Shown here: one piece after another, positions 34,686 through 42,330 of the stretch
Numbering within the stretch: the first letter of the stretch is position 1
Layout of the letters: each line of letters opens with the position of its first letter
Made by a program: the position numbers and the translations under genes
DNA from: Natronococcus pandeyae
GTDB taxonomy: Archaea > Halobacteriota > Halobacteria > Halobacteriales > Natrialbaceae
Direction of reading: 5' to 3'
NCBI RefSeq assembly: GCF_008122205.1
Contig: NZ_PHNJ01000004.1
Span: forward strand, 124,001 to 188,000
Length of the DNA: 64,000 bases
Notes under the pieces: model-generated
What the model was told of the DNA's origin: nothing
The model's database searches: none
What the model saw: only the letters and a program-made list of their open reading frames with translations

Positions 34686-34692
34686 GTATATG
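34686..34692 (+). promoter_or_regulatory. TATA-like box of the XPB-like helicase gene
   Basis: GTATATG lies 25-31 nt before the GTG at 34717. This favours the GTG start over the ATG at 34690, which overlaps the box itself. Confidence 0.5.
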
Positions 34693-34716
34693 TGGGTCCC
34701 GTGCGGAGTACCGGGC

Positions 34717-36156
34717 GTGACGTCGCCAGAGACGAGGGGTGATCCCGCGGTCGAACTCCGGTACGAGGACGGGACCGTCCGCCTCGACGGGCTCGAGTCC
34801 GCACTCGCGTCGACGATCCGAGAGCGAGTCCCCGAACTCGAGCCCGATCCACGGACGGACGGCTGGCGAGTGCCCGCGTTTCGCTACGCGGCCTGCCGTG
34901 TGGCGCTCTCTCAGCACGGTGTCGCCTTCGAGGATCGCGTGCTCGACGCCGAACCACTCTCGGACCTTCGGTCCGCGTACGAACTCCGCGAGTACCAGCG
35001 CGAGGCGCTCTCGGCGTGGCTCGAGACCGATCGGTGGAGCGACATCGACCGCGACGGAACGACACCCGCTGAGCGCGCTCCCGCGGGCATCCTCGAACTC
35101 CCCACGGGGAGCGGGAAGACCGTCATCGCGCTGAAGGCGATCGAACGCCTCGCCGTGCCGACGCTCGTGGTCGTTCCGACGATCGATCTGCTCGAGCAGT
35201 GGCAGCGGGAACTCGAGCGCGAGTTCGGGTGCGAGATCGGCCGCTTCGGCGGCGGCGAGCAGCGACTCGAGCCGATCACGGTGTCGACGTACGACTCGGC
35301 GTACCTCAAAGCCGACTCGGTGGGCGACCGCTTCGGACTCGTCGTCTTCGACGAGGTCCACCACCTCGGCGGCGAGGGGTACCGCGAGATTGCGCGCCTG
35401 CTCGCCGCTCCCGCACGGCTGGGGCTCACCGCGACGTTCGAACGTCCCGACGGTGCTCACGAGGTAATCGAAACGATCGTCGGCCCGCGCGTCTACCGCA
35501 TCGCGCCCGACGAACTGGCGGGCGACCACCTGGCCCCCTACGACGTGAAGCGACTCGAGGTGTCGCTCACCCCGGACGAACGCGAGGCGTACGACCGGAA
35601 TCAGGAGGTCTTCGCGGACTACCTCGCGAGGTCCAACATCCAGTTTTCGAGCGGCTCGGACTACCAGGAACTCGTCAAGCGCTCGGGCTCGGATCCCGAG
35701 GCCCGCGAGGCGCTGCTCGCGCGCCAGCGTGCCCGCGAGATCGTCTACGGCAGTCGGGCCAAGGTCGACGCGCTCGAGGAGATCCTCGACGACCACCGCG
35801 ACGAGCGGATCATCGTCTTCACGGCGTACAACGACCTCGCGTACGACGTCAGCGAGCGATTCCTCGTCCCGACGATCACCCATCAGACGGGTGCCGCGGA
35901 ACGGCGGGAGATCCTGGAGCGCTTCCGCGAGGGAACGTACACCCGAATCGGAACGTCGAACGTTCTCGACGAGGGGGTCGACGTCCCCGACGCGAACGTC
36001 GCGGTGGTGCTCTCGGGAAGCGGCAGCGAGCGGGAGTTCACCCAGCGACTCGGACGCATTCTGCGGCCGAAGGAAGACGGAAGTCGAGCGATGTTGTACG
36101 AGATCGTCGCCGCGGACACCAGCGAAGAGCGGACGGCGAACCGCAGGCGGGACTAA
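34717..36156 (+). CDS. xpb: XPB/Rad25-family DNA helicase
   Basis: ATP-dependent 3'-5' helicase of the SF2 class, related to the XPB subunit of eukaryotic TFIIH and acting in DNA repair or transcription. In the 479-residue reading the N-terminal damage-recognition part is followed by Walker A Lys134 (LELPTGSGKTVIAL), the DEVH box (residues 212-215, VFDEVHHLGG), motif III LGLTATFERPDG, the ThM-like insert and the C-terminal motifs RIGTSNVLDEGVDVPDA and FTQRLGRILRPK. The start is GTG 34717; ATG 34690 would add nine residues. Its usual partner Bax1 is about 6 kb downstream rather than adjacent. Confidence 0.9.
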   Translation: MTSPETRGDPAVELRYEDGTVRLDGLESALASTIRERVPELEPDPRTDGWRVPAFRYAACRVALSQHGVAFEDRVLDAEPLSDLRSAYELREYQREALSAWLETDRWSDIDRDGTTPAERAPAGILELPTGSGKTVIALKAIERLAVPTLVVVPTIDLLEQWQRELEREFGCEIGRFGGGEQRLEPITVSTYDSAYLKADSVGDRFGLVVFDEVHHLGGEGYREIARLLAAPARLGLTATFERPDGAHEVIETIVGPRVYRIAPDELAGDHLAPYDVKRLEVSLTPDEREAYDRNQEVFADYLARSNIQFSSGSDYQELVKRSGSDPEAREALLARQRAREIVYGSRAKVDALEEILDDHRDERIIVFTAYNDLAYDVSERFLVPTITHQTGAAERREILERFREGTYTRIGTSNVLDEGVDVPDANVAVVLSGSGSEREFTQRLGRILRPKEDGSRAMLYEIVAADTSEERTANRRRD

Positions 36157-36243
36157 CTGCTGGCGAACCGTTCTACCGTCGTCGCCACCACGCCGTCATA
36201 GCCAGCCCCACGGTAGAAAAGTCCGAGTCGACTCCGGACGAAC

Positions 36244-37152
36244 ATGGAGATTCTCGTCCGGTTGCTGGCGTTGCTCGTCGTCCTCCTCGTCGGGACCGGG
36301 CTCCGAGCATCCGGTATTCTCGACGCTGGACGGACCGACAAACTGAATGCCGTCGCCTACTACGTCGCGCTCCCGGCGCTCATCTTCGTCTCCACCTACG
36401 ATCAGGCGATCGGCGAGTTGCTGTCGCTGGCGCTGGTCGGGGGGTTGCTGCTCGTGCTGTTCACGACGGCGGGACTCGCGTGGGTCGTCCACCGTAATCA
36501 GGAGACGAGCGGCCGACAGAGCGTCGCGATCGTTCAGTCGTACCACTCGAACCTGGGCTATCTCGGACTGCCCCTGGTTGCGGCGACGTTCGCCGACCAC
36601 GTAACCGCGATCGCGAGCGTGATTCTCGGGGTCGTGACCCTCGTACAGGTGCCGCTGACGATTCTCGTCCTGTCGACGGTCAACGGCGCCGACGCGGAAC
36701 TCGCCGAGGAGATACGCGGGCTGGCGGCGAACCCCGTTTTGCTGTCGCTGATCGCCGGCCTCGCGATCGGATCGATCGGCGTCACGTTCCCGGGAGCCGT
36801 CGTGCTCGGCCTCGACGCCGTCGGATCGCTCGCGCTCCCGCTTGCCCTCCTCTGCGTGGGCGCATCACTCGAGATCGACCTCCCGTCGGTCGACTACGGC
36901 GCGACCGGCTCCGTCGTCGCGCTGAAGATCGTCGCCATGCCCGTGCTCGCGTGGATCGTCTTCTCGGCGCTGGCCGTCGACACCGCGACGTTCGTCGCCT
37001 CCGTCGTAATGCTAGGGACGCCGACCGCCGTCTCGACGTACGTTTTCGCCGCCGAACTCGAGGGCGACGAGGAGTTCGCGTCGCTGAACGTCTTCGCCAC
37101 GACGCTGGTCTCGATCGTGACGCTGTTCGTCCTGATCACGTTGATCACGTGA
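36244..37152 (+). CDS. AEC-family (auxin efflux carrier-like) permease
   Basis: A 302-residue membrane protein with about ten helices in two inverted halves. The first half begins MEILVRLLALLVVLLVGTGLRASGIL and the second contains NPVLLSLIAGLAIGSIGVTFP. The conserved crossing region QSYHSNLGYLGLPLV is present near residue 100. AEC carriers move organic acids or similar solutes by secondary transport. The substrate cannot be told. It is 87 bp downstream of the XPB gene on the same strand and may be transcribed separately. Confidence 0.88.
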   Translation: MEILVRLLALLVVLLVGTGLRASGILDAGRTDKLNAVAYYVALPALIFVSTYDQAIGELLSLALVGGLLLVLFTTAGLAWVVHRNQETSGRQSVAIVQSYHSNLGYLGLPLVAATFADHVTAIASVILGVVTLVQVPLTILVLSTVNGADAELAEEIRGLAANPVLLSLIAGLAIGSIGVTFPGAVVLGLDAVGSLALPLALLCVGASLEIDLPSVDYGATGSVVALKIVAMPVLAWIVFSALAVDTATFVASVVMLGTPTAVSTYVFAAELEGDEEFASLNVFATTLVSIVTLFVLITLIT

Positions 37153-37230
37153 GCGCTCGCGGATGCACTCGTCCTTCGCGGGCGAGCTACTCGGACGCAG
37201 CTTTACGAGCCGCTCCGTCGTGGATGCAGT

Positions 37231-37935
37231 ATGCTCGAACACAGAGGGCACCAGCTCTGGACGTACGAAGAACCGCTTCGGTTTCTCGGGTTCGAGATCG
37301 GTCGGATCATGACCGTCATCCGGCTCTCGAGCGGCGGGCTCTTCGTCCAGTCGCCCGCCGAGTTGACGCCGGCGCTCCGGTCGGCGCTCGACGACCTGGG
37401 GGAGGTTCGCTTCGTGGCCCCGGCGAGCAAGCTTCACGGCCATCTCTACATGGAGCAGTACCGGGAGGCGTACCCTCGAGCCGAACTGCTCGCCGCGCCG
37501 GGACTCGAGGTCCGCCGCTCCGACCTGACGTTCGATCAGCTGCTCGGGGACACGCCCGATCCGCGCTGGGCCCCCGACATCGATCAGGTCGCGATCCTCG
37601 GGAATCGGTGGCTCACCGAGATCGCGTTCTTCCACCGGCCGAGCGGGACGGTCATTCTCGGCGACGTCGGGTATCCTATCGGGGCAGATAGTCCGCTGAA
37701 AACGCGACTCATGGCGCGGATTGCAGGGGTGTACCAGCGCGTTCGACCCACCCTCGACTATCGGCTGACGGTGAAAAACGAGGCGACACTCCGCCGGTCG
37801 ATTCGGGATCTCCTGGCGTGGGATTTCGACCGGGTGATTCCAGGGCACGGGGAGATCGTCGAGACCGGCGGAAAACAGGCCGTGATCGACGGCTTCGACT
37901 GGATACTGGACCCCTCCGTGAGCGGATGGCGATAG
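37231..37935 (+). CDS. DUF4336 (metallo-beta-lactamase-like) protein
   Basis: A 234-residue soluble protein of the DUF4336 group, related to the metallo-beta-lactamase fold. The segments MTVIRLSSGGLFVQSPAELT, FVAPASKLHGHLYMEQY and DRVIPGHGEIVETGG match, with the His of LHGHL and of IPGHGE as likely metal ligands. The second family His-rich loop is less clear. No reaction is known for the family. It follows the permease gene by 78 bp. Confidence 0.8.
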   Translation: MLEHRGHQLWTYEEPLRFLGFEIGRIMTVIRLSSGGLFVQSPAELTPALRSALDDLGEVRFVAPASKLHGHLYMEQYREAYPRAELLAAPGLEVRRSDLTFDQLLGDTPDPRWAPDIDQVAILGNRWLTEIAFFHRPSGTVILGDVGYPIGADSPLKTRLMARIAGVYQRVRPTLDYRLTVKNEATLRRSIRDLLAWDFDRVIPGHGEIVETGGKQAVIDGFDWILDPSVSGWR

Positions 37936-37998
37936 CAGGTGAGCCGCGTCGACGACGGGCGCACTACGACACCAATTGTCGATTTCGACGGTCCCGTC

Positions 37999-38136
37999 TC
38001 AGCGAAACAGCCTGTTGATGGCCAGCTCGAGGTACCTCGTGAACGAGACGGTCGGCGTCCCGGGGAGGTAGACCTGGGGGTCGTCCTGTTCGATCGGCAC
38101 ACCGGTGATCGGATCTCGCGGTTCGATTTCGTCCAT
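37999..38136 (-). CDS. 45-residue conserved-looking small protein
   Basis: Reads MDEIEPRDPITGVPIEQDD, then PQVYLPGTPTVSFTRYLELAINRLFR. The acidic start and the aromatic/basic end look protein-like, and a TATTTA box sits 23-28 nt before the ATG in a very AT-rich stretch. It has no cysteines and no membrane helix. I do not recognise it. It converges on the DUF4336 gene 63 bp away. Because the promoter is strong for this window, I consider it a real gene. Confidence 0.6.
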   Translation of the reverse strand: MDEIEPRDPITGVPIEQDDPQVYLPGTPTVSFTRYLELAINRLFR

Positions 38137-38156
38137 ACTCGAGTTTCGGGCCAGGG

Positions 38157-38212
38157 CTATTTACGCATTCGCAAATTTAGTTTGCACATTACGAACTAAC
38201 AATCATTATTGT
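38157..38212 (-). promoter_or_regulatory. AT-rich promoter with two inverted repeats, for the 45-aa gene
   Basis: The TATA-like TATTTA (38159-38164) lies 23-28 nt before the ATG. GCAAA/TTTGC (38171-38185) and ACAAT/ATTGT (38199-38212) are small inverted repeats just upstream, possibly a regulator site. The rest of the 38137-38305 gap holds nothing I recognise. Confidence 0.5.
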
Positions 38213-38305
38213 ACAAGGCACGCATGGTAGTGAGAGCCACCGGCGACGGGTTACCAACGTTCACCGACCGCCTGGCTCGGGACTGTTCCGAGAAGGAGGG
38301 AGAAC

Positions 38306-38704
38306 TCACTCTCCGTACGCGATCGTCGAGAGCGCCGCGTTCTCCGTCTGGCGCGTGTCCTGCCGGCTCCACTGGACGACGACCGGGACGTTCGACTCGA
38401 GCACGATCCCGTACTCCTCGCCGAGCGGCGGCGCGTACGGGTCGATCAGGTCGTTGATACGGACGTGCCGTACGCGTCGGGGAGCGACGGTGAGCGGGTA
38501 CGGCCCCGCTTCGTGCCCGTCGGCGTACAGCAGCGTCACCTCGAGCGTCGCCATCTCGTCGCCGGCGTTCAGCAGACACAGCTGCTCGTGGCTGACCATC
38601 TCCGGTTCCGGACCGATGCTGTCCACGGGGACGTGTCCGCCGGGGAGCTCCCAGCGCGTCTTTCCGATCGGTCGCTCGTCGTTTTCGTTCGTCGAGTCAG
38701 TCAT
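38306..38704 (-). CDS. ASRT-family protein B (sensory-rhodopsin-transducer-like domain)
   Basis: A 132-residue soluble beta-sandwich protein of the family typified by the Anabaena sensory rhodopsin transducer. It shows RWELPGGHVPVDSIGPEPEMVSHEQLCLLN, TLLYADGHEAGPYPLTVAPRRVRHVRINDL and VVVQWSRQDTRQTENAALST. It is a clear paralogue of the protein encoded at 40002-40370. Outside Anabaena, the domain has been proposed to bind small molecules such as sugars. Its ATG overlaps the oxidase stop by four bases (ATGA), so translation is coupled. No rhodopsin gene is in the window. Confidence 0.85.
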   Translation of the reverse strand: MTDSTNENDERPIGKTRWELPGGHVPVDSIGPEPEMVSHEQLCLLNAGDEMATLEVTLLYADGHEAGPYPLTVAPRRVRHVRINDLIDPYAPPLGEEYGIVLESNVPVVVQWSRQDTRQTENAALSTIAYGE

Positions 38705-40005
38705 CTCTGTCGTGCCTCCGTGCGATCGTCGGGTACTGCTTCTCCGTCCGCGTCGTCGGCGTTCGATTCGTCGTCGTTCGCCAGCAGGTCCTCGAGGTAG
38801 TCGGTCATGAACGTGCCGTCGGGATCCAGCTCGCGGCGGATCTCCTGGAACCGATCCCACTCGGGGTACAGTTCGCGCAGTTCGGGCGCGCGGAGCGTGT
38901 GTTTCTTCCCCCAGTGCGGGCGGCCGTCGTACTCGCGGAAGATCGGTTCGATGTCTTCGAAGTACTCCCAGTGGTCGAGTTCGGCGTTCTGGATGCACGA
39001 GATCGTCATCACGTCGCGCTCGTACTCGGTCGAGAGCATGGCGTCGTCGGCCGCCACGGTGCGGACGAGCAGCCGCCAGCCGACGTCGGCCCGCCAGTTC
39101 TCGCGCACGCGTTCGCGCACCCGCTCGAAGCAGTCGAGGCCGTCCTCGACTGGCAGGGCGTACTCCATCTCGTCGAACTCGCGACCGATGTCGTCGTGTT
39201 CCGGGATGACCCCCTGCCACCAACCGGTCTGGGTCTCGACGAGCGTCGCGTACGAGAGGTCGTCGTGATCGGTGCCGCCGCCCGGCCCGTTGAGCAGGCG
39301 AAGTTTCACCTCGTCCGACCGGGGGTACCAGTAGAAGTCGAAGTTGCGGTTCTCCTCGATCAGCTCCGGGATGTGATCCCGGCACTCCCGCCAGGTCGTA
39401 CAGTACTCGCGTCGCTGGATCTTGTAGGTCGTCTGCAAGTCCAGTTGCACCTCGGTGAAGATCCCGAGCGTTCCGAGCGAGACCTGGGCGGCCCGCAGCA
39501 GGTCGGGATCGTCCTCGGCGCTGAATTCCCGGATCTCGCCCGATCCGGTGACCATCCGACCGCCGACGAGCGACCCGGCGAGGTTTTCAAATTCGGGACC
39601 CGTGCCGTGCGTGCCCGTTCCGAACGCCCCGGCGACGGTCTGCATCGTGACGTCGCCGAGGTTCGGCAGGGCCAGATCCCGGTCGTGCAGTTTCGTCCCG
39701 GCCTCCTCGAGGGTCGTCCCGGCGTACAGCGTCGCCGTCTTCGCCTCGGGGTCGTGGTCGACGACCCCGGTCATGTTCGTCAGCGAGACCACGATGTCGT
39801 CGGTTCTGACGACGGGGGTCCAGGAGTGTCCTGCACCGGCGACGCGGACAGTCCTGTCCTCCTCGGCGCACTGCCGGACGATCTCCTGGAGTTCGTCCTC
39901 GCTTTCGGGCTCGAGGATCCGATCGGGTTCGAAGGAGACGCTTCCCGACCAGTTGGTCCACTCCTCGATGTCCGCCTCGTCCGGCGATTCCGGATCCACG
40001 GTCAC
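38701..40005 (-). CDS. FAD-linked aldonolactone-oxidase-like protein (VAO family)
   Basis: A 434-residue oxidoreductase with an N-terminal VAO-type FAD domain and a C-terminal aldonolactone-oxidase domain (D-arabinono-/L-gulono-lactone oxidase type). RVAGAGHSWTPVV contains His60, where related enzymes attach FAD covalently. GTGTHGTG and GRMVTGSGEIREFS continue the FAD fold, and RPHWGKKHTL is the aldonolactone-oxidase signature near the C terminus. It starts with GTG 40005, overlapping the first ASRT stop by four bases, and ends overlapping the second ASRT start by four bases. A sugar, lactone or polyol substrate is the best inference. Confidence 0.88.
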   Translation of the reverse strand: MTVDPESPDEADIEEWTNWSGSVSFEPDRILEPESEDELQEIVRQCAEEDRTVRVAGAGHSWTPVVRTDDIVVSLTNMTGVVDHDPEAKTATLYAGTTLEEAGTKLHDRDLALPNLGDVTMQTVAGAFGTGTHGTGPEFENLAGSLVGGRMVTGSGEIREFSAEDDPDLLRAAQVSLGTLGIFTEVQLDLQTTYKIQRREYCTTWRECRDHIPELIEENRNFDFYWYPRSDEVKLRLLNGPGGGTDHDDLSYATLVETQTGWWQGVIPEHDDIGREFDEMEYALPVEDGLDCFERVRERVRENWRADVGWRLLVRTVAADDAMLSTEYERDVMTISCIQNAELDHWEYFEDIEPIFREYDGRPHWGKKHTLRAPELRELYPEWDRFQEIRRELDPDGTFMTDYLEDLLANDDESNADDADGEAVPDDRTEARQR

Positions 40006-40370
40006 TCACCCGGGTGTGCGATCGTCGTGAGCAGCGCGTTTTCGGCCTGGCGCGAGTCGAGTCGCGTGTGCTGGCAGACGACCGGCACGTCCGACTCGAT
40101 CACGCTCGCGAAGTCCTCGCCCTTCGGGATCTCCTCGGGGTCCTCGAACTCGTTGAACCGGAAGTGTGCGGTTCGTTCCGCGGGGACGGTTCGCTCGAAC
40201 GGGCCGATGGGTTCGCGGTCGGTGAAGTAGACGGTGATCTCGACGGTCGCGTCCTCGTCGTTCGTGTTCAGGATGCAGACCGTTTCGTGGCTGGTCATCT
40301 CGGGTTCGGGGCCGGTGCTCCCTTCGGGGATGTACCCCTCCGGGATCGCCCACGTTTGCTTGCCGGTCAT
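40002..40370 (-). CDS. ASRT-family protein A
   Basis: A 122-residue member of the sensory-rhodopsin-transducer-like family: TWAIPEGYIPEGSTGPEPEMTSHETVCILN, EITVYFTDREPIGPFERTVPAERTAHFRFN and SDVPVVCQHTRLDSRQAENALL. The QxTRxDSRQAENAL segment is the strongest family mark and recurs, less well kept, in the second copy (WSRQDTRQTENAAL). It is the first gene of the three-gene operon. It probably binds a small molecule related to the oxidase's substrate or product, but that is inference. Confidence 0.88.
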   Translation of the reverse strand: MTGKQTWAIPEGYIPEGSTGPEPEMTSHETVCILNTNDEDATVEITVYFTDREPIGPFERTVPAERTAHFRFNEFEDPEEIPKGEDFASVIESDVPVVCQHTRLDSRQAENALLTTIAHPGE

Positions 40371-40606
40371 CGATTCTCACTCAGTGTACCGTCCGACGAA
40401 CGTGCGGATAACGCATCGGCCTGTAGCCTCAAGTGTGGTGAGCGAACCCCGTGGAACGGGCGCATCGACGAATCCTCCCGATTCGTGTTGCCGTCACAGA
40501 TGAACGACCCGCTGACGCCGAGTTCGAGATCCGTCGCGATCCACTCGAGGTTATCGATGAAACCCGGTATACGATCGTGTTAGCCCGGTGTAGTGTATAA
40601 AGTCGG

Positions 40607-40616
40607 TAAGTATATG
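40607..40616 (+). promoter_or_regulatory. TATA-like box of the small-protein/SSS operon
   Basis: TAAGTATATG lies 26-35 nt before the ATG at 40642, with a second candidate, TATAA, at 40596-40600. Confidence 0.5.
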
Positions 40617-40641
40617 TCGAAGGTGTGTGCCAGTTCCAGTC

Positions 40642-40776
40642 ATGGTTCTGGGATTGACAACGGGGAGTGCCGTGGCAGTTCTCACGATGATACTCCTTCC
40701 GCTACTGACGCTCGCATTGTACTGGATCGACCGAACGCGAAACGACGGCTACGTGTCGGTACTCGGGAGGCGATAA
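40642..40776 (+). CDS. 44-residue membrane protein preceding the SSS symporter
   Basis: Reads MVLGLTTGSAVAVLTMILLP, then LLTLALYWIDRTRNDGYVSVLGRR. One hydrophobic helix of about 22 residues is followed by a basic tail. The stop at 40776 lies one base before the GTG of the symporter, so the two genes are almost certainly translated together. This resembles small accessory subunits of some sodium/solute symporters, which are usually longer. The correctly spaced TATA box upstream supports it as the first gene. Confidence 0.75.
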   Translation: MVLGLTTGSAVAVLTMILLPLLTLALYWIDRTRNDGYVSVLGRR

Positions 40777-40777
40777 C

Positions 40778-42253
40778 GTGCTGTCGACGATACAGCTCAC
40801 GTTCGGCGTGTACCTGCTCATCCTGCTCGTCATCGGCGCGTACTTTTTCCTCACGACGGAGACGAACCGACTCTCGGATTACCTGCTCGCGGGTCGGGAC
40901 GTCGGAACGTGGCCGGTGGCCATTTCCGAAGTCTCCTCGGTCGCCAGCGGGTGGACCTTTTTCGCCTGGGTCAGCGTCGGGTTCACGGTCGGTCTCAACG
41001 GGCTGTGGTTCTCGATAACGATGATCCTCCTCGTCATCTTCATGTACCGGTACGTCGGCTCTCGGTTCCGCCGTCAGTCCGAGGACCTCGGTAGCATCAC
41101 GATCGCCGACCACCTCTCGCTGGCGGTCACGGACGAGCGACTCAGCACGTACATTCGCGTCGTCGCGACGCTCTCGATCCTCGTGTTCATGGGCGCGTAC
41201 ATCGGTGCGCAGGTCATCGCAGTCGGCGAAGCGATGGACACCGGTATCGGGATCAACTACGGGATCGCGATCGCCGTCGGCGGCGTCGTCGTCGGCCTGT
41301 ACACGATGCTCGGCGGATTCAACGCCTCCATCTGGACCGACGTCTTTCAGGGGATCCTCATCTTCGTCGCTGCGGTGACGCTGCCGGTACTGATGATCGC
41401 CGAAATCGGCGGCTGGTCGGCGTTCGTCACCGAGGCGGCGGCGGTCGACAACGGGGCGCTGTTCGACATGACCGGCGGTCTCGCCGGACAGGCCCTGCTC
41501 GTCGGGACGCTCGCGTGGGTGACGTTCGCGTTCGGCACTATCGGTCAGCCCCACTCGCTGATGCGTCTCCAGGCGATCCGGTCCGAACGACTGCTCAGTC
41601 CTGCGGCGACCATCGCGGTCGCTTTCCAGTCGCTCCGACTCACGGTTCCGCTGTTCATCGGCGCGGCCGGTCGCGTGCTCTACGGCTCCGTCGACAACCC
41701 GGAGAACGTCGCAATGATGGCGATCGTCGACTTCTTCCCCGCGGTCATCGCCGGAATTCTGCTGGCGGCGATCGTCTCCGCGATCCTCTCGACATCGGAC
41801 TCGATGCTGCTCGTCGCGTCGTCGGACTTCACGCGGTTCTACGAGGAACAGATCGATCCGGACGCGAGCCAGTCGAAACTCATTCTGCTCGGCCGAGGAA
41901 CGGTCGGCGTCCTGGCGCTCGGCGGGGTCGCCCTCGCCTTCGTTCGGCCCGGGACCATCTTCGAGATCATCGAGTTCGCCTACGTCGGCCTCGGCGCGAC
42001 GTTCGGACTGCCGTTGCTGTTCATGCTGTTCTGGGAGCGGACGACCGGCGAGGCGATCCTGGCCGGCATCGTCGCCGGGCTCGTAGCGTCGATCGGTAAC
42101 CTGTACTTCGCCGGGGACTACTTCCCGATCCTCGTCTGGCCTGTCTGCATCGCGGTGATCGTCGTCGTTACGTTCGCGACCTCGAGCACCGGCGCCGACG
42201 TCGCCGGCGTTCCGGAACCGACGTCGGGCGGGAGACAACCTGCGGACGACTGA
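40778..42253 (+). CDS. Sodium:solute symporter (SSS/PutP family)
   Basis: A 491-residue transporter with about 13 helices. Family marks are SDYLLAGRDVGTWPVAISEVSSVASGWTF in the first core helices, the GxxMDTGIGINYGIAI stretch, TFAFGTIGQPHSLMRLQAI, and AIVSAILSTSDSMLLVASSDFTRFYEE, which contributes the sodium-site serines. Substrate (amino acid, sugar or organic acid) is not predictable by eye. The start is GTG 40778, one base after the small membrane-protein gene, forming a two-gene operon. It is divergent from the ASRT-oxidase operon across a 271-bp gap. Confidence 0.92.
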   Translation: MLSTIQLTFGVYLLILLVIGAYFFLTTETNRLSDYLLAGRDVGTWPVAISEVSSVASGWTFFAWVSVGFTVGLNGLWFSITMILLVIFMYRYVGSRFRRQSEDLGSITIADHLSLAVTDERLSTYIRVVATLSILVFMGAYIGAQVIAVGEAMDTGIGINYGIAIAVGGVVVGLYTMLGGFNASIWTDVFQGILIFVAAVTLPVLMIAEIGGWSAFVTEAAAVDNGALFDMTGGLAGQALLVGTLAWVTFAFGTIGQPHSLMRLQAIRSERLLSPAATIAVAFQSLRLTVPLFIGAAGRVLYGSVDNPENVAMMAIVDFFPAVIAGILLAAIVSAILSTSDSMLLVASSDFTRFYEEQIDPDASQSKLILLGRGTVGVLALGGVALAFVRPGTIFEIIEFAYVGLGATFGLPLLFMLFWERTTGEAILAGIVAGLVASIGNLYFAGDYFPILVWPVCIAVIVVVTFATSSTGADVAGVPEPTSGGRQPADD

Positions 42254-42330
42254 CCCCATCGACCCTGGTTTCGGAAGGCGTCCCGCGATGCCGGTTCACT
42301 TTTGCGTTCGCCGCGCGGACGCAGACGTAG

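Noticed and set aside
38306-40370. A rhodopsin-linked light-sensing system
   Set aside because: ASRT-like domains alone do not imply a rhodopsin. No seven-helix retinal protein is in the window, and the coupled gene is an oxidase.
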